This document shows, piece after piece, positions 44,676-52,827 of a DNA stretch of 64,000 bases. The translations under genes were made by a program, and so were the position numbers. The stretch is from Pseudoalteromonas sp. NC201 (lineage in GTDB: Bacteria > Pseudomonadota > Gammaproteobacteria > Enterobacterales > Alteromonadaceae): assembly GCF_002850255.1 (NCBI RefSeq), contig NZ_CP022522.1:2541125-2605124 (forward strand). Direction: 5' to 3'. The notes beneath the pieces are model-generated. The model searched no databases. It saw nothing but the letters and a program-made list of their open reading frames with translations, and was not told where the DNA came from. Each line of letters opens with the position of its first letter. Position 1 is the stretch's first letter.

Positions 44676-45047
44676 TTAATCACCAGCTAATTTTAGCTTT
44701 GAGATCGACTGTGCGATCTTTCTTTTTATAATTTTCTGTTCAATATATAAAGAGACTCCCACTCCTATCATAGCGGTGATAAGCATCACTAACCAAAAGG
44801 ACAAATTGTCGTAAGACAATAACCCAGAAACGGCAAGGTAGACGTTAAACGGTACTACAATAAACAATACACCAAGCGCTTTGCACAGCTCATTTAAGGT
44901 TGCTGAGTCTGCTTTCGCTTCTGTAATTACCTCATGCAATATCCGATCGTCTATCAGCTCGATTTTCGTGAAATTATTCCTTATCCATCGTAAGTAATCC
45001 AATTTATCTTTGCCTCCAAATTTCGGTTTTAGATATAACGTATACAA
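44676..45047 (-). CDS. Small two-TM membrane protein, unknown
   Basis: A 123-residue protein with an N-terminal soluble stretch (about 1-55) and two TM helices (about 58-78 and 84-103), ending in a basic tail (KIIKRKIAQSISKL). I do not recognise the family. It lies 37 bp from the stop of the 752-residue unknown protein and may share its transcript. Confidence 0.6.
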   Translation of the reverse strand: MYTLYLKPKFGGKDKLDYLRWIRNNFTKIELIDDRILHEVITEAKADSATLNELCKALGVLFIVVPFNVYLAVSGLLSYDNLSFWLVMLITAMIGVGVSLYIEQKIIKRKIAQSISKLKLAGD

Positions 45048-45084
45048 TTTGCGAACGTGGCGCTCTGAGACTCAAAGTGGCATG

Positions 45085-47343
45085 CTAACGTTTGCCCCAA
45101 AGCACATCAATTTCTTTACCGTCTTTAACAAACTCTAGCTTCACCGTCACTTTGGTACCATTTTGTGCCTGAGGAAAAGTGCGCGTACATTGCAATACAT
45201 AATGGGCGAAAAAGCGGTTATAAAATCCATGTTCGCCCATGTCATCAAAAAGATTAAATGCTTTTTCAAGCACTGAATAATCCCCTTCTTGGTGATAAGC
45301 GAGGTTAAGTTGTGCAAAACCATCGCATAGGTTTTTAATGTCGTGCAAAATCCGCGGATGCAACTCGACTATTCCTGCAAGGGTTTGGAATTTACTCGCA
45401 CCTAGCCTGCGCCAATCCCGCTCTTTGCGTGCAAGTTTTCGACATCCCTTTGCTTTGAGATATTGATATGTCGCCAGAGCCACTTCGTTATGAGAGTTAA
45501 GTTGCGAATTTAACAATGCCTCAAAAATCGCATCATATAATTTCACCCGATTTTCTATAGTCGCCCGCTCAGGAAGTATTTTGTGATTGATAGGTAATGC
45601 AGCGGCAAGCGAGATGGCCAGTCTTCTACTATCAAACTGACCTAATAAAGGTAGTAGCTGAACAAACGCGTCATGGTCAAGGTGTAAGGACTTAACGATC
45701 CGCACATTATCGGCATCTTTGAGTATCTCGCTCAATCGGTGTTTTGTATCCTCAGAGCCAAACTCTGGGATCATACCCCATACCGATAAATCATCGACCA
45801 AGTGGTCCAGCTCGTTACTGGTCACACTCGCCTCTTGCTGTTTATGTAAGAGCGTCAGACCCAATGTAAACTCGTTTAGCTTGGGCGGCGTTGATGTTGA
45901 AAAGGCCACCATCTGAGCATCAAAGCTGAGATAGTAATGACGTTTATCGCCATTAATATCATCTTGATAACCACGCATTCCAAGCGTAGCAAGTTGCACT
46001 CTATTTAGCTTGTCTCTCGTTTCAATGGTTTTAAATGAATAGCTGTTACGGCTCATGGCCGACCAAGCACCAAAGCCTAAATTGAACCCATAGGCTTGCT
46101 TGATTTCAGTACTGGTTTGAAAGAAGAAGCGCTCTATCTCAATTTCATCTTGGTAACTATGCTGAGTGATAGTACCAACCCGCCCAAATAACGCATCAAG
46201 ATGCACCTGCTCTAGGCCTTTGGTAGTTAATTTAGCTTCAAGCAGCGATTGATGACTGGATAAACGCGTGAATTCAAACTTAACACTTAGCTCAGCTTTT
46301 AACTTTGCAGCCGTTTCAATATTTGCTAGCACCGTTTTTTTAATGGTCAGTAGCTCGCTTTGAAGTCGTTCTAAACTGTCCGTTAGTGGATCAAGCTGTA
46401 AGCGATCTTTTAATCTTAAGATCAGGTCGTTTTGCGCTTCATCGGGTGATTCTGTTGCGACGAGTGAGAGGATTTCTTCAACCTTATCCAGAGGTGCGTT
46501 GAATACCCCTGTCAAAATACTCGAATAAGCTTGCTTAAATCCGGTTTGGTCGGCAAATTTGGCGTTCACTCCCCCAGTGATTGTTAAAGCGGTATTCGAC
46601 AATGTTGATTTTTTAATTGCGAGGAAAGTATGGTGTGGTTTATCCAAGCGTTTAGAAAAGACAACACGAAAGCCACCACGGATCTCGATATTAAGGTCCG
46701 CATTCAAAGCCGAATCAAGGTTAACATCAAGTAATTCTCCTTGGTCCAACCAGCGGCTAAACATATCGAGATTTTGCGCGATTATATCTGACCACCTAAA
46801 ATTGGCGCTCACGGTTAACGCCCCAGCCGTTTCCATCATCAATGCATTGTTAGGTGCAAGTGACTTAACATCCTCAACATCGAAAATAACCGGCATAGTC
46901 GCAAGGTCGCGGCCTAAGGCAAGACCCACAGCTTCATGTGGTTGATGGCATAGGTAGGCTGCTAGTTTACATTGTGCCTGCCCATCTGTATTGATGCCAA
47001 GCAGCTCCGCTTTGGAGGCACCGGTTAGATCAAAATCAATCTGTGTGCTGTATTTTATCCAGCACACCTCATCACTATAGGTAAGTGTTGTGGTAGGTTC
47101 GAGATCTGCATTAACCGCTTTTTGCTCACCAATAATACCGTCTTCATCGATGACAGTGCTCGCGTTTATGAGCTCTACCTTAGCGTCACCAGTAACACTT
47201 GCGGTTATCCCCTCCAATGCGAAGCTATGGCTTTCTACCATTTCCCCGCGCCAAGGGAACAAATCACCATGATAGTCTTTAAGTGGTGTGAGGGTAGTCT
47301 CGACAAGCATTTGTAAGCCCGCCATATTCAATTCAATCGTCAT
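45085..47343 (-). CDS. Large orphan protein, 752 residues, unknown function
   Basis: No signal peptide, TM segment or recognised motif. The first 300 residues look beta-rich (alternating hydrophobic strands, ITASVTGDAKVELIN, LTYSDEVCWIKYSTQIDFDLTG), the middle (about 300-370) has a helical, coiled-coil-like stretch (SLERLQSELLTIKKTVLANIETAAKLKAELS split over two helices), and the C-terminus is helical repeats reminiscent of TPR/HEAT (AKGCRKLARKERDWRRLG). It could be a structural or scaffold protein. The followed small membrane gene is the only likely operon partner. The coding frame is clear by length and composition. Confidence 0.75.
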   Translation of the reverse strand: MTIELNMAGLQMLVETTLTPLKDYHGDLFPWRGEMVESHSFALEGITASVTGDAKVELINASTVIDEDGIIGEQKAVNADLEPTTTLTYSDEVCWIKYSTQIDFDLTGASKAELLGINTDGQAQCKLAAYLCHQPHEAVGLALGRDLATMPVIFDVEDVKSLAPNNALMMETAGALTVSANFRWSDIIAQNLDMFSRWLDQGELLDVNLDSALNADLNIEIRGGFRVVFSKRLDKPHHTFLAIKKSTLSNTALTITGGVNAKFADQTGFKQAYSSILTGVFNAPLDKVEEILSLVATESPDEAQNDLILRLKDRLQLDPLTDSLERLQSELLTIKKTVLANIETAAKLKAELSVKFEFTRLSSHQSLLEAKLTTKGLEQVHLDALFGRVGTITQHSYQDEIEIERFFFQTSTEIKQAYGFNLGFGAWSAMSRNSYSFKTIETRDKLNRVQLATLGMRGYQDDINGDKRHYYLSFDAQMVAFSTSTPPKLNEFTLGLTLLHKQQEASVTSNELDHLVDDLSVWGMIPEFGSEDTKHRLSEILKDADNVRIVKSLHLDHDAFVQLLPLLGQFDSRRLAISLAAALPINHKILPERATIENRVKLYDAIFEALLNSQLNSHNEVALATYQYLKAKGCRKLARKERDWRRLGASKFQTLAGIVELHPRILHDIKNLCDGFAQLNLAYHQEGDYSVLEKAFNLFDDMGEHGFYNRFFAHYVLQCTRTFPQAQNGTKVTVKLEFVKDGKEIDVLWGKR

Positions 47344-47407
47344 CGAATTTCCTTTTCATTTAAAGTGGAATTATCTAACCTAAGCTCCGATTAACTATAG
47401 CTGTAAT

Positions 47408-47728
47408 TTAACCCTGAGAGGATAATTTTAGACCAATAATCCCAATCACTATCAACAGTAAACTGAGTAGCTTAAGTGATGACAACGGTTCTTTAAAATA
47501 GACAAAGCCAACAATAATCGACCCTAGCATACCAATGCCAACCCAGACAGAATAAGCAACGCTAAGCGGTAAAGTTCGTAGTGCAACACTGAGAAAGTAG
47601 AAACTTGCGGCCATCGCCACTAAAGTAATAATTGAGGGAACAGGCTTCGTAAAACCGTTGGTAAATTTCAAACCAATAGCCCAAACGACTTCCAATAAAC
47701 CTGCAAAAGCAAGTAGCAACCAGCTCAT
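47408..47728 (-). CDS. gdx: Gdx/SugE guanidinium exporter (SMR family)
   Basis: 106 residues and four TM helices. The start at 47728 ([10 protein letters not shown]) has GGAG upstream. The SMR membrane-embedded glutamate is E13 in [11 protein letters not shown], and the following TNGFTKP and the [15 protein letters not shown] helix place it in the SugE/Gdx branch rather than the EmrE drug-exporter branch. Gdx proteins exchange guanidinium for protons. A guanidine-II riboswitch in the leader independently supports this assignment. Confidence 0.92.
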   Translation of the reverse strand: MSWLLLAFAGLLEVVWAIGLKFTNGFTKPVPSIITLVAMAASFYFLSVALRTLPLSVAYSVWVGIGMLGSIIVGFVYFKEPLSSLKLLSLLLIVIGIIGLKLSSQG

Positions 47729-47742
47729 GACAACTCCAAAAT

Positions 47743-47792
47743 GGGGTCGTCCCCGCCAGTAAAAGAAAGCTCTGCAGGTCGTCCACCAGAGC
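47743..47792 (-). promoter_or_regulatory. Guanidine-II (mini-ykkC) riboswitch
   Basis: On the minus strand two short hairpins each present an ACGA loop closed by G-C pairs: GCTCTGGTGGACGACCTGCA with GAGC (47769-47792) and GGGGACGACCCC (47743-47754). Paired hairpins with ACGR loops are the signature of guanidine-II riboswitches. The second hairpin lies just upstream of the ribosome site GGAG and the gdx start, the usual position for translational control. Guanidine binding would expose the ribosome site. Confidence 0.9.
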
Positions 47793-47802
47793 AAGAAAAA
47801 AT

Positions 47803-47836
47803 TAGCACGCCCGTGAAGCTAATTCAAGCTTCACGG
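47803..47836 (-). terminator. Alternative hairpins upstream of the riboswitch
   Basis: On the minus strand CCGTGAAGCT pairs with AGCTTCACGG (47811-47820 with 47827-47836), a perfect 10-bp stem. The downstream arm can instead fold as TTAG..CACGGGCGTGCTAA, directly followed by six Ts (near 47797-47802). It probably ends the broken small gene whose stop is at 47845; the mutually exclusive folds are worth noting. Confidence 0.5.
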
Positions 47837-47844
47837 CAAACAAA

Positions 47845-48285
47845 TTAAGACTCAATTAAGATTGTAAAAGAGCGAGGGCCTGTTGACCTTTGCTGTTTGA
47901 TTTTTGTTCTTCTGAGTGTGTTTTGGTCGCGACGCTCGACTTGTCGCCTAGTAATCTAGGCAAAAGTTGAGCAACAATGAACAAAGCGCACTCAGGTGAA
48001 CCCAAAGGGCAGCGCTTGATTGGCATTTCTACTGTGTTATCACCAGACTTACATAGAATGACTATGCTACGCTGGCTCTGCCTTGTATAAATACCAATCA
48101 AACTGCTGCAAAAACAAACTTGAAAGATCAACAGGCCCTAATATCCTAAAAAATCGCAGTTAGCCGTGACAGACAACACCTTCCAACCACCTTGCTCTAT
48201 CTGTTCAATCTGTTGGTTGAGTAACTCAACGTCTGGTTGTCGCGAAAAAATGCTTTTTCTTATTATATATTACAACTCTTCTCAT
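47845..48285 (-). pseudogene. Small DUF4177-like gene broken by a frameshift and a 263-bp element
   Basis: From the ATG at 48285 (GGAGAGG upstream) the frame reads MRRVVIYNKKK, then shifts at an A/T run into SIFSRQPDVELLNQQIEQIE and QGGWKVLSVTANCDFLGY. Here the 263-bp element begins. Past it (minus strand from 47875) the frame continues RSFTILIES and stops at 47845. Deleting the element exactly gives GGA TAT TAT CGC TCT TTT in frame (GYYRSF). The GGWKVLSV and TILIE ends resemble small DUF4177-like proteins. The similarity call is moderate; the restored frame is directly visible. Confidence 0.75.
47876..48138. mobile_element. 263-bp MITE-like element with GGGCCTGTTGA ends
   Basis: The ends are 16-bp inverted repeats, GGGCCTGTTGACCTTT (47876-47891) and the complement of GGGCCTGTTGATCTTT (48123-48138), one mismatch. 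It contains a 91-codon open frame on the minus strand with no recognisable domain, which is probably not a gene, and no transposase. No clear target duplication is visible. It interrupts the small DUF4177-like gene. Confidence 0.75.
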
Positions 48286-48507
48286 GCACCTCTCCATGCG
48301 CAACTATCAAACCGGCTAAGTATAAAGAACAACAAAAAAGTACAAAGGCAAATAGCAAATAATAGCTGCGATTAGATGATTTATCACCGTTTTAGTGTGG
48401 GTAAGACCGCTACCAGTTTTATTATTCATCATTTACAGCGCAAAAGACGTAACACCAAAGGCTGTAAATCAAATCAATACATTACTCACATTTACCCTTT
48501 GATGATA

Positions 48508-49023
48508 TTACTTCGCATGTTGGCGTACAAAGCTATCAAGCGCCGCAACCGACTTAATCACATAGAGTGTTTTGGTTTGCGCACTTTCCTCTAACTGCGA
48601 TAAGAATTTTTCATTCCAAAATTGCGGGCAGCGCCTTAACGTTTTAATACTGGCAATCGTCCCTTTAAACACTGAGCTACCATCTGGCCAGCCTTCAGGC
48701 TTATTGAGCATGCTTTTTAAAAGACGTTTTATCACAAACCAATAACTCACTCGATATGGTAAGTCGATGTAGACTAAGGTATCTGCTGCATCTAAGCGCT
48801 GTTTAAACGCATCTAACGGACCAAAGCCGTCAATGATCCACGCATCAGTATTCAATATGTTTTGATGTGCTTTATCAAAAGCGGCTCTGTCAACAAACTC
48901 GCCATTTGCTTGGTAGAGCAGCGAGTCTAATTGATATAACGGGATGTGTATTGCCGCGGCCAGTCCTTTACTCACCGTAGACTTGCCGCTTCCCGGTTTA
49001 CCAAAAACTGCTATTTTCTTCAT
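48508..49023 (-). CDS. P-loop kinase (adenylate kinase-like, topology-modulation/FlaR type)
   Basis: 171 residues from the ATG at 49023, which has a strong GGAGG site. Walker A is GKPGSGKST at residues 8-16, followed by LYQLDSLLYQANGEF and WIIDGFGPLDAFKQRL, the pattern of small P-loop kinases annotated as adenylate kinase or DNA topology modulation protein FlaR. The true substrate is unknown. Single gene with an unusual leader containing a terminator hairpin. Confidence 0.8.
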   Translation of the reverse strand: MKKIAVFGKPGSGKSTVSKGLAAAIHIPLYQLDSLLYQANGEFVDRAAFDKAHQNILNTDAWIIDGFGPLDAFKQRLDAADTLVYIDLPYRVSYWFVIKRLLKSMLNKPEGWPDGSSVFKGTIASIKTLRRCPQFWNEKFLSQLEESAQTKTLYVIKSVAALDSFVRQHAK

Positions 49024-49062
49024 GTAACCTCCTTGCTGTGGCCCCACAAGGCAGATACAAAA

Positions 49063-49085
49063 AACCCACCTTACTTTGGTGGGTT
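49063..49085 (-). terminator. Terminator hairpin in the leader of the P-loop kinase gene
   Basis: On the minus strand AACCCACC pairs with GGTGGGTT (49063-49070 with 49078-49085) and is followed by a run of Ts. It lies 40 bp upstream of the kinase start, preceded by another inverted repeat (ACCATTCC/GGAGTGGT near 49105-49125). Either it ends a short upstream transcript or it acts as an attenuator. Confidence 0.6.
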
Positions 49086-49275
49086 CATTAAAAAAGCACA
49101 CAAAACCACCACTCCTAAGGAATGGTAATAATTCGTGTACTTGTGAGAAATAGTTTTATATTCATACCGATACTTTCACGTAATGATTAGTTATTGTCAA
49201 GCACACGCAGGCCAGATGAGTGAATTGAGAAACAGCATCACTTTGTGGGCTGGCGAGTCACTAACTTTGGCATCG

Positions 49276-49890
49276 CTACTGTCTACTCAACAGTAAGTTG
49301 CCGCCAGATAGCGCCAAAAATGAAGCACATGCACGATTAAAACGTTTAACCAGTTTAGGTTTACTAAACCACTGCCTTAGATACAGCCCAATAACAGCGT
49401 ACATAGCGATAGCCACTATTTCCAGAACGAGAAAAGTAGCCCCCAATAGTGAAAATTGCTCTGTCACATTTTTTGCAACGTCGACAAACTGAGGGAGAAA
49501 AGCGGTAAATATCAAAATTGCCTTTGGATTACCCGCAGCAAGAGCGAACTCTTGCTTCATCAGTCCGGTAATGCTCAGATTGCGGACATCATCCGAAACT
49601 GGACTAACGTCTGAGCGCCATAAATTATAAGCCATCCATAATAAATAGAGCGCGCCACAAATCTTAATGGCAAGAAACAATATTTCCGACGTATACAGCA
49701 CAACAGCAAGGCCTGAAGCGGCAAGCGCAATCATCACACAAAATGCGGCGAGCCTTCCAAATCCCGCAAGTAGAGCTATACGAAAACCATAACGACGAGC
49801 ATTATTTAGCGCTAGAAGATTATTTGGCCCTGGTGCCATATTCAAGGCAAAGCAGGCTGGAATAAATAAAAGTAGTGTCCAGATTTCCAT
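49276..49890 (-). CDS. LysE/RhtB family amino-acid exporter
   Basis: A 204-residue membrane protein with six TM segments. The N-terminal ALNMAPGPNNLLALNNARRYG carries the LysE family GPN motif, and AAGNPKAILIFTAFLPQF the second conserved loop. Members export amino acids such as homoserine, threonine or lysine. The 26-bp distance to the GNAT gene upstream suggests cotranscription. Confidence 0.88.
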   Translation of the reverse strand: MEIWTLLLFIPACFALNMAPGPNNLLALNNARRYGFRIALLAGFGRLAAFCVMIALAASGLAVVLYTSEILFLAIKICGALYLLWMAYNLWRSDVSPVSDDVRNLSITGLMKQEFALAAGNPKAILIFTAFLPQFVDVAKNVTEQFSLLGATFLVLEIVAIAMYAVIGLYLRQWFSKPKLVKRFNRACASFLALSGGNLLLSRQ

Positions 49891-49916
49891 TGTCTTTCCT
49901 TTTAAAAAATATTGGC

Positions 49917-50471
49917 TCAGCGATTAAATTCTGACTTTAATAACCCAAAGCACGTTAGGTCGTGAAATTGTTCTTTCCAATACCCACTTTGTCGTCTAAC
50001 TCCCTCAGCTTTAAAACCTAGCTTTTCTAACACAGCCTCTGACGCATGATTTCCCGGCACCGTATCTCCTTGAATTCGATTCAGTGCACCACATGCTAGT
50101 AAACCATCAAACGCGGCGGAGATAATTTGGTGTAATGCTTCAGTGGTATAACCCTTTCCCCAAAATTTCGGCATCAAATCATAACCGATAACTGCATTTT
50201 TCATCGCTGAGTTCCATGAGTTAAAACCACACGTACCTATAAGCTGCTCAGTGTCTTTTAATCGGATAGCCCAACGGATCCCAACACCGCTATCAAATCG
50301 AGAATGAAAGAAATCTATGAGTTTCTCAGCTTGTAACCGCTCACTAAATGCCTCTAAATCGTAGTATTTCACTACCTCTTGGTTTGAAAATAGTTCAAAA
50401 ATAGCATTACTGTCGCATTCGGATAGCGCCGTAAGCTTCAAGCGTGGTGTTTCAAATTCTGGAAATTGCAT
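49917..50471 (-). CDS. GNAT acetyltransferase, RimJ/RimL type
   Basis: 184 residues beginning FPEFETPRLKLTALSECD, the typical start of RimJ/RimL-like acetyltransferases; the acetyl-CoA region is MPKFWGKGYTTEALHQII, and VLEKLGFKAEGVRRQSGYWK the C-terminal strand. Members acetylate protein N-termini, amino acids or antibiotics. Substrate unknown. Confidence 0.88.
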   Translation of the reverse strand: MQFPEFETPRLKLTALSECDSNAIFELFSNQEVVKYYDLEAFSERLQAEKLIDFFHSRFDSGVGIRWAIRLKDTEQLIGTCGFNSWNSAMKNAVIGYDLMPKFWGKGYTTEALHQIISAAFDGLLACGALNRIQGDTVPGNHASEAVLEKLGFKAEGVRRQSGYWKEQFHDLTCFGLLKSEFNR

Positions 50472-50545
50472 ATTGATCTCCTAAACATTCAAAACGCAAC
50501 ACAGAGATAACTTCAAACCGCGATAAATAGCATGGTGAAAGTTAT

Positions 50546-51172
50546 CTATACTGCGCGAAATAGCACTTTGACTGCATCTAAAAAATGGCCGGATTGCGGC
50601 TGTTTAGTATTAAAACTTCTACCACCATCGTCTTCGACCACAATACTGTAATTACCTGACTCAAGTTCAGCGGTATACCACTGCATAAACTCAGAGAACG
50701 ACTTAGCAATCACAAACTTTTCGTCTTCGTCACGACCAAAGTTTATCACTTGTCCAACTGTGCCATTTTCGGCCGGATCAAAATCTAAACCAAGGTAGTT
50801 GCCTGCCCAATCATGGGCAAACGGTACCCACTTTTTATTAGCATAAACTTCTTTGATAAACCCAGGAACGTGAGAGGTTGAAAACATGCTCAGCTCTTTC
50901 ATTCCCTCTTCACCTTGTGAATCGATGATTTCAGCCCACGAACACCATTCTTCATAAACTCTGTTCAAAGGTAAAAAATTGAGTCCGTAAAATAAACCAG
51001 TATTGATCTCATCTTTCTGGCCGTTATGTTCGAGATACATCGCTTTCAATCGCTCAGGCAGTTCAACACCGAGCTTATTCTCTAGGCTTGCTATTTCACT
51101 CGCTGTCGCCGGCTGATTAAGATCACACATAAGCTCAGGCAATGTTGCCTGTACCCATTCCATCAAGTTCAT
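50546..51172 (-). CDS. SMI1/KNR4 family protein, immunity-type
   Basis: 208 residues. ATASEIASLENKLGVELPER and LKAMYLEHNGQ at the N-terminus, then VPFAHDWAGNYLGLDFDP and the SFSEFMQWY tail, define the SMI1/KNR4 (SUKH) domain. Bacterial SUKH proteins are often immunity proteins for contact-dependent or polymorphic toxins. No toxin gene is adjacent, so it may be an orphan immunity gene. Cytosolic. Confidence 0.85.
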   Translation of the reverse strand: MNLMEWVQATLPELMCDLNQPATASEIASLENKLGVELPERLKAMYLEHNGQKDEINTGLFYGLNFLPLNRVYEEWCSWAEIIDSQGEEGMKELSMFSTSHVPGFIKEVYANKKWVPFAHDWAGNYLGLDFDPAENGTVGQVINFGRDEDEKFVIAKSFSEFMQWYTAELESGNYSIVVEDDGGRSFNTKQPQSGHFLDAVKVLFRAV

Positions 51173-51250
51173 TTTAATTACTTCCTTATCACTTAAATCT
51201 AAGAGTTAATTCCATTGATATCTAAAATACGCGTGTTTGCTCATCCGCCT

Positions 51251-51775
51251 TCAACCAAACCGAGCATGCCAATCATTGAATCGGTTCAGCAACTCTGCGC
51301 TATTTAGCTTACGATTTGCTGCGCTTTCAAGTTCCAACATATGCTCGCTTGGATCTGCACTTAGCACTGACAGAAAAACATTTTTGGCAAAGACGCCTTC
51401 TTGCCTCAACTCTAAAAGCGCCAATACAAAAGCCTTGAAAGTGGGGTTGATAATTTCTTCAAGATAATTTTCATAGAGCTTTGCATCTTCCAGTTCAAGG
51501 CGAGCTGCGAGTAAAGTAGCAACACCTTTAAAATGCACATCCCTATCGCTTAAATCCCACTCAACGGGAGAGAACTCAAACTCAGTATTATCATCTTGTG
51601 AAAGCCATTGTTGTGTCATGGCAACGTGATAGAGCGTCATTACACTGTCATCAGTACATAAGGCATAACCGAGCAACTCATCTGGCTGGTGTATACGTTG
51701 GAGGTTTGTAAAAGTAGTTTTTACGGCATCTTTGACGAGACTTTTCAACTTATCAAAGTCAATCAAATCTGACAT
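51251..51775 (-). CDS. DUF4303 family protein
   Basis: 174 residues from the ATG at 51775. The pattern of DUF4303 is visible: FDKLKSLVKDAVKTTF, then LLGYALCTDDSVMTLYHVA, EFSPVEWDLSD and the C-terminal FVLALLELRQEGVF. Such proteins are soluble and frequently found near SMI1/KNR4 genes in polymorphic toxin-immunity arrays, as here. The function is not established. Confidence 0.75.
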   Translation of the reverse strand: MSDLIDFDKLKSLVKDAVKTTFTNLQRIHQPDELLGYALCTDDSVMTLYHVAMTQQWLSQDDNTEFEFSPVEWDLSDRDVHFKGVATLLAARLELEDAKLYENYLEEIINPTFKAFVLALLELRQEGVFAKNVFLSVLSADPSEHMLELESAANRKLNSAELLNRFNDWHARFG

Positions 51776-51829
51776 GGCACAACCTCCATACACTACACTC
51801 TGGATAACACACCAAACAGATCCGCAGGC

Positions 51830-52498
51830 TTATTTATCTGCTAATGACATCGACCCAACTATTTTGCCATTTTCGATTAAAAAGAGCCTATTTGCGATAG
51901 GTGCGTTACCGTAACTATCATCGTTCCAAGCTTCGCTATGTAAATAAATAAACTTATCCAATAAATCGTGCGATGCATCTCTGGATACCACCATTAATCC
52001 GGTACGTCTCGCTATTGAGACAAGTAACTGTTCGGCATCTAGCATTTCGTGCGCTTTCAGCATTTGCGTTTGAGATAAAATCGCTTCACTACTAAAAGAC
52101 TCTCCGCTGGCAGTTAATACTTGGTTGTTTAGCACTGCGGACGGGACAAAGGTTACATCTAAAGCATCAATATTTTGAAAAGCCTGTGGAACTACCACAT
52201 TTAAATCGATCTCTTGACCGTCTTGATGTGTTAAAAAAACGAAGTTATCTGGGGTATCATAACCAAAACCAATCACGACTTCTGGGTCATCTTCTGGGCC
52301 AATTAATACTGAATAAACCGCACCGTATTGAATACCTGGCCAATCTCCAGCCTTAATAATGGGATAAATTGTTCTATCCTTTAAGTCCATTGCTATTTCC
52401 TTATCTAAGTTGTTTGGTAAAGTAGTTTCTATTGGCATGTCTGCAACAACATCTCCCGAAAACGCAGCTACCAATAACAGTATTAAAAAGACCTTCAT
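51830..52498 (-). CDS. Secreted protein of unknown function
   Basis: 222 residues with a Sec signal peptide (FLILLLVAAFSGDVVADMP). The mature part is mixed alpha/beta and acidic, with YSVLIGPEDDPEVVIGFGYD and ANRLFLIENGKIVGSMSL. No family recognised; probably periplasmic. Confidence 0.65.
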   Translation of the reverse strand: MKVFLILLLVAAFSGDVVADMPIETTLPNNLDKEIAMDLKDRTIYPIIKAGDWPGIQYGAVYSVLIGPEDDPEVVIGFGYDTPDNFVFLTHQDGQEIDLNVVVPQAFQNIDALDVTFVPSAVLNNQVLTASGESFSSEAILSQTQMLKAHEMLDAEQLLVSIARRTGLMVVSRDASHDLLDKFIYLHSEAWNDDSYGNAPIANRLFLIENGKIVGSMSLADK

Positions 52499-52827
52499 AA
52501 AAATTTAAGCCTCAATCAAGTAAGACGTACTGCGTAATTGTCGGTTCGAATGTGTTCGTACTTATGCTGACGGTTGTAAGGGAGATAAATAGACGCACTA
52601 GATTTTTGGATTTATTTTGCGATATCCATACCATGCTATCTAAATACGATACTATTCTCAGCAATCCCTGGCAGTATCCATGCTTTTTTATTAAATCACC
52701 TTTGTTCCTTTTTTCAAGGTAATTTTATTAGACCATTAATAAAAAATTCAGTGATGTAGAAAAAGGCATGCATGCATGCCGTTTAGTCTAGGTTTTTAGT
52801 GGTAGTATGACCAAGAATAACTGAGCA
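52499..52827. other. Intergenic region with a palindromic terminator
   Basis: 330 bp without a credible gene. The perfect 16-bp palindrome GGCATGCATGCATGCC (52765-52780) is followed on the minus strand by TTTTT and lies 48 bp past the stop of the propeller gene, so it is the likely terminator. The rest is AT-rich with no pattern I can name. Confidence 0.6.

Noticed and set aside
47856-48131. 91-codon open frame on the minus strand
   Set aside because: It lies entirely within the 263-bp inverted-repeat element and shows no domain or convincing composition. It is better explained as part of the element.
48139-48170. CGCAGTTAGC near the 263-bp element as a relic of the GCTAACTGCG repeat core
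   Set aside because: Only ten bases match and they fall inside the coding sequence of the small broken gene (VTANCD), so the resemblance is chance.
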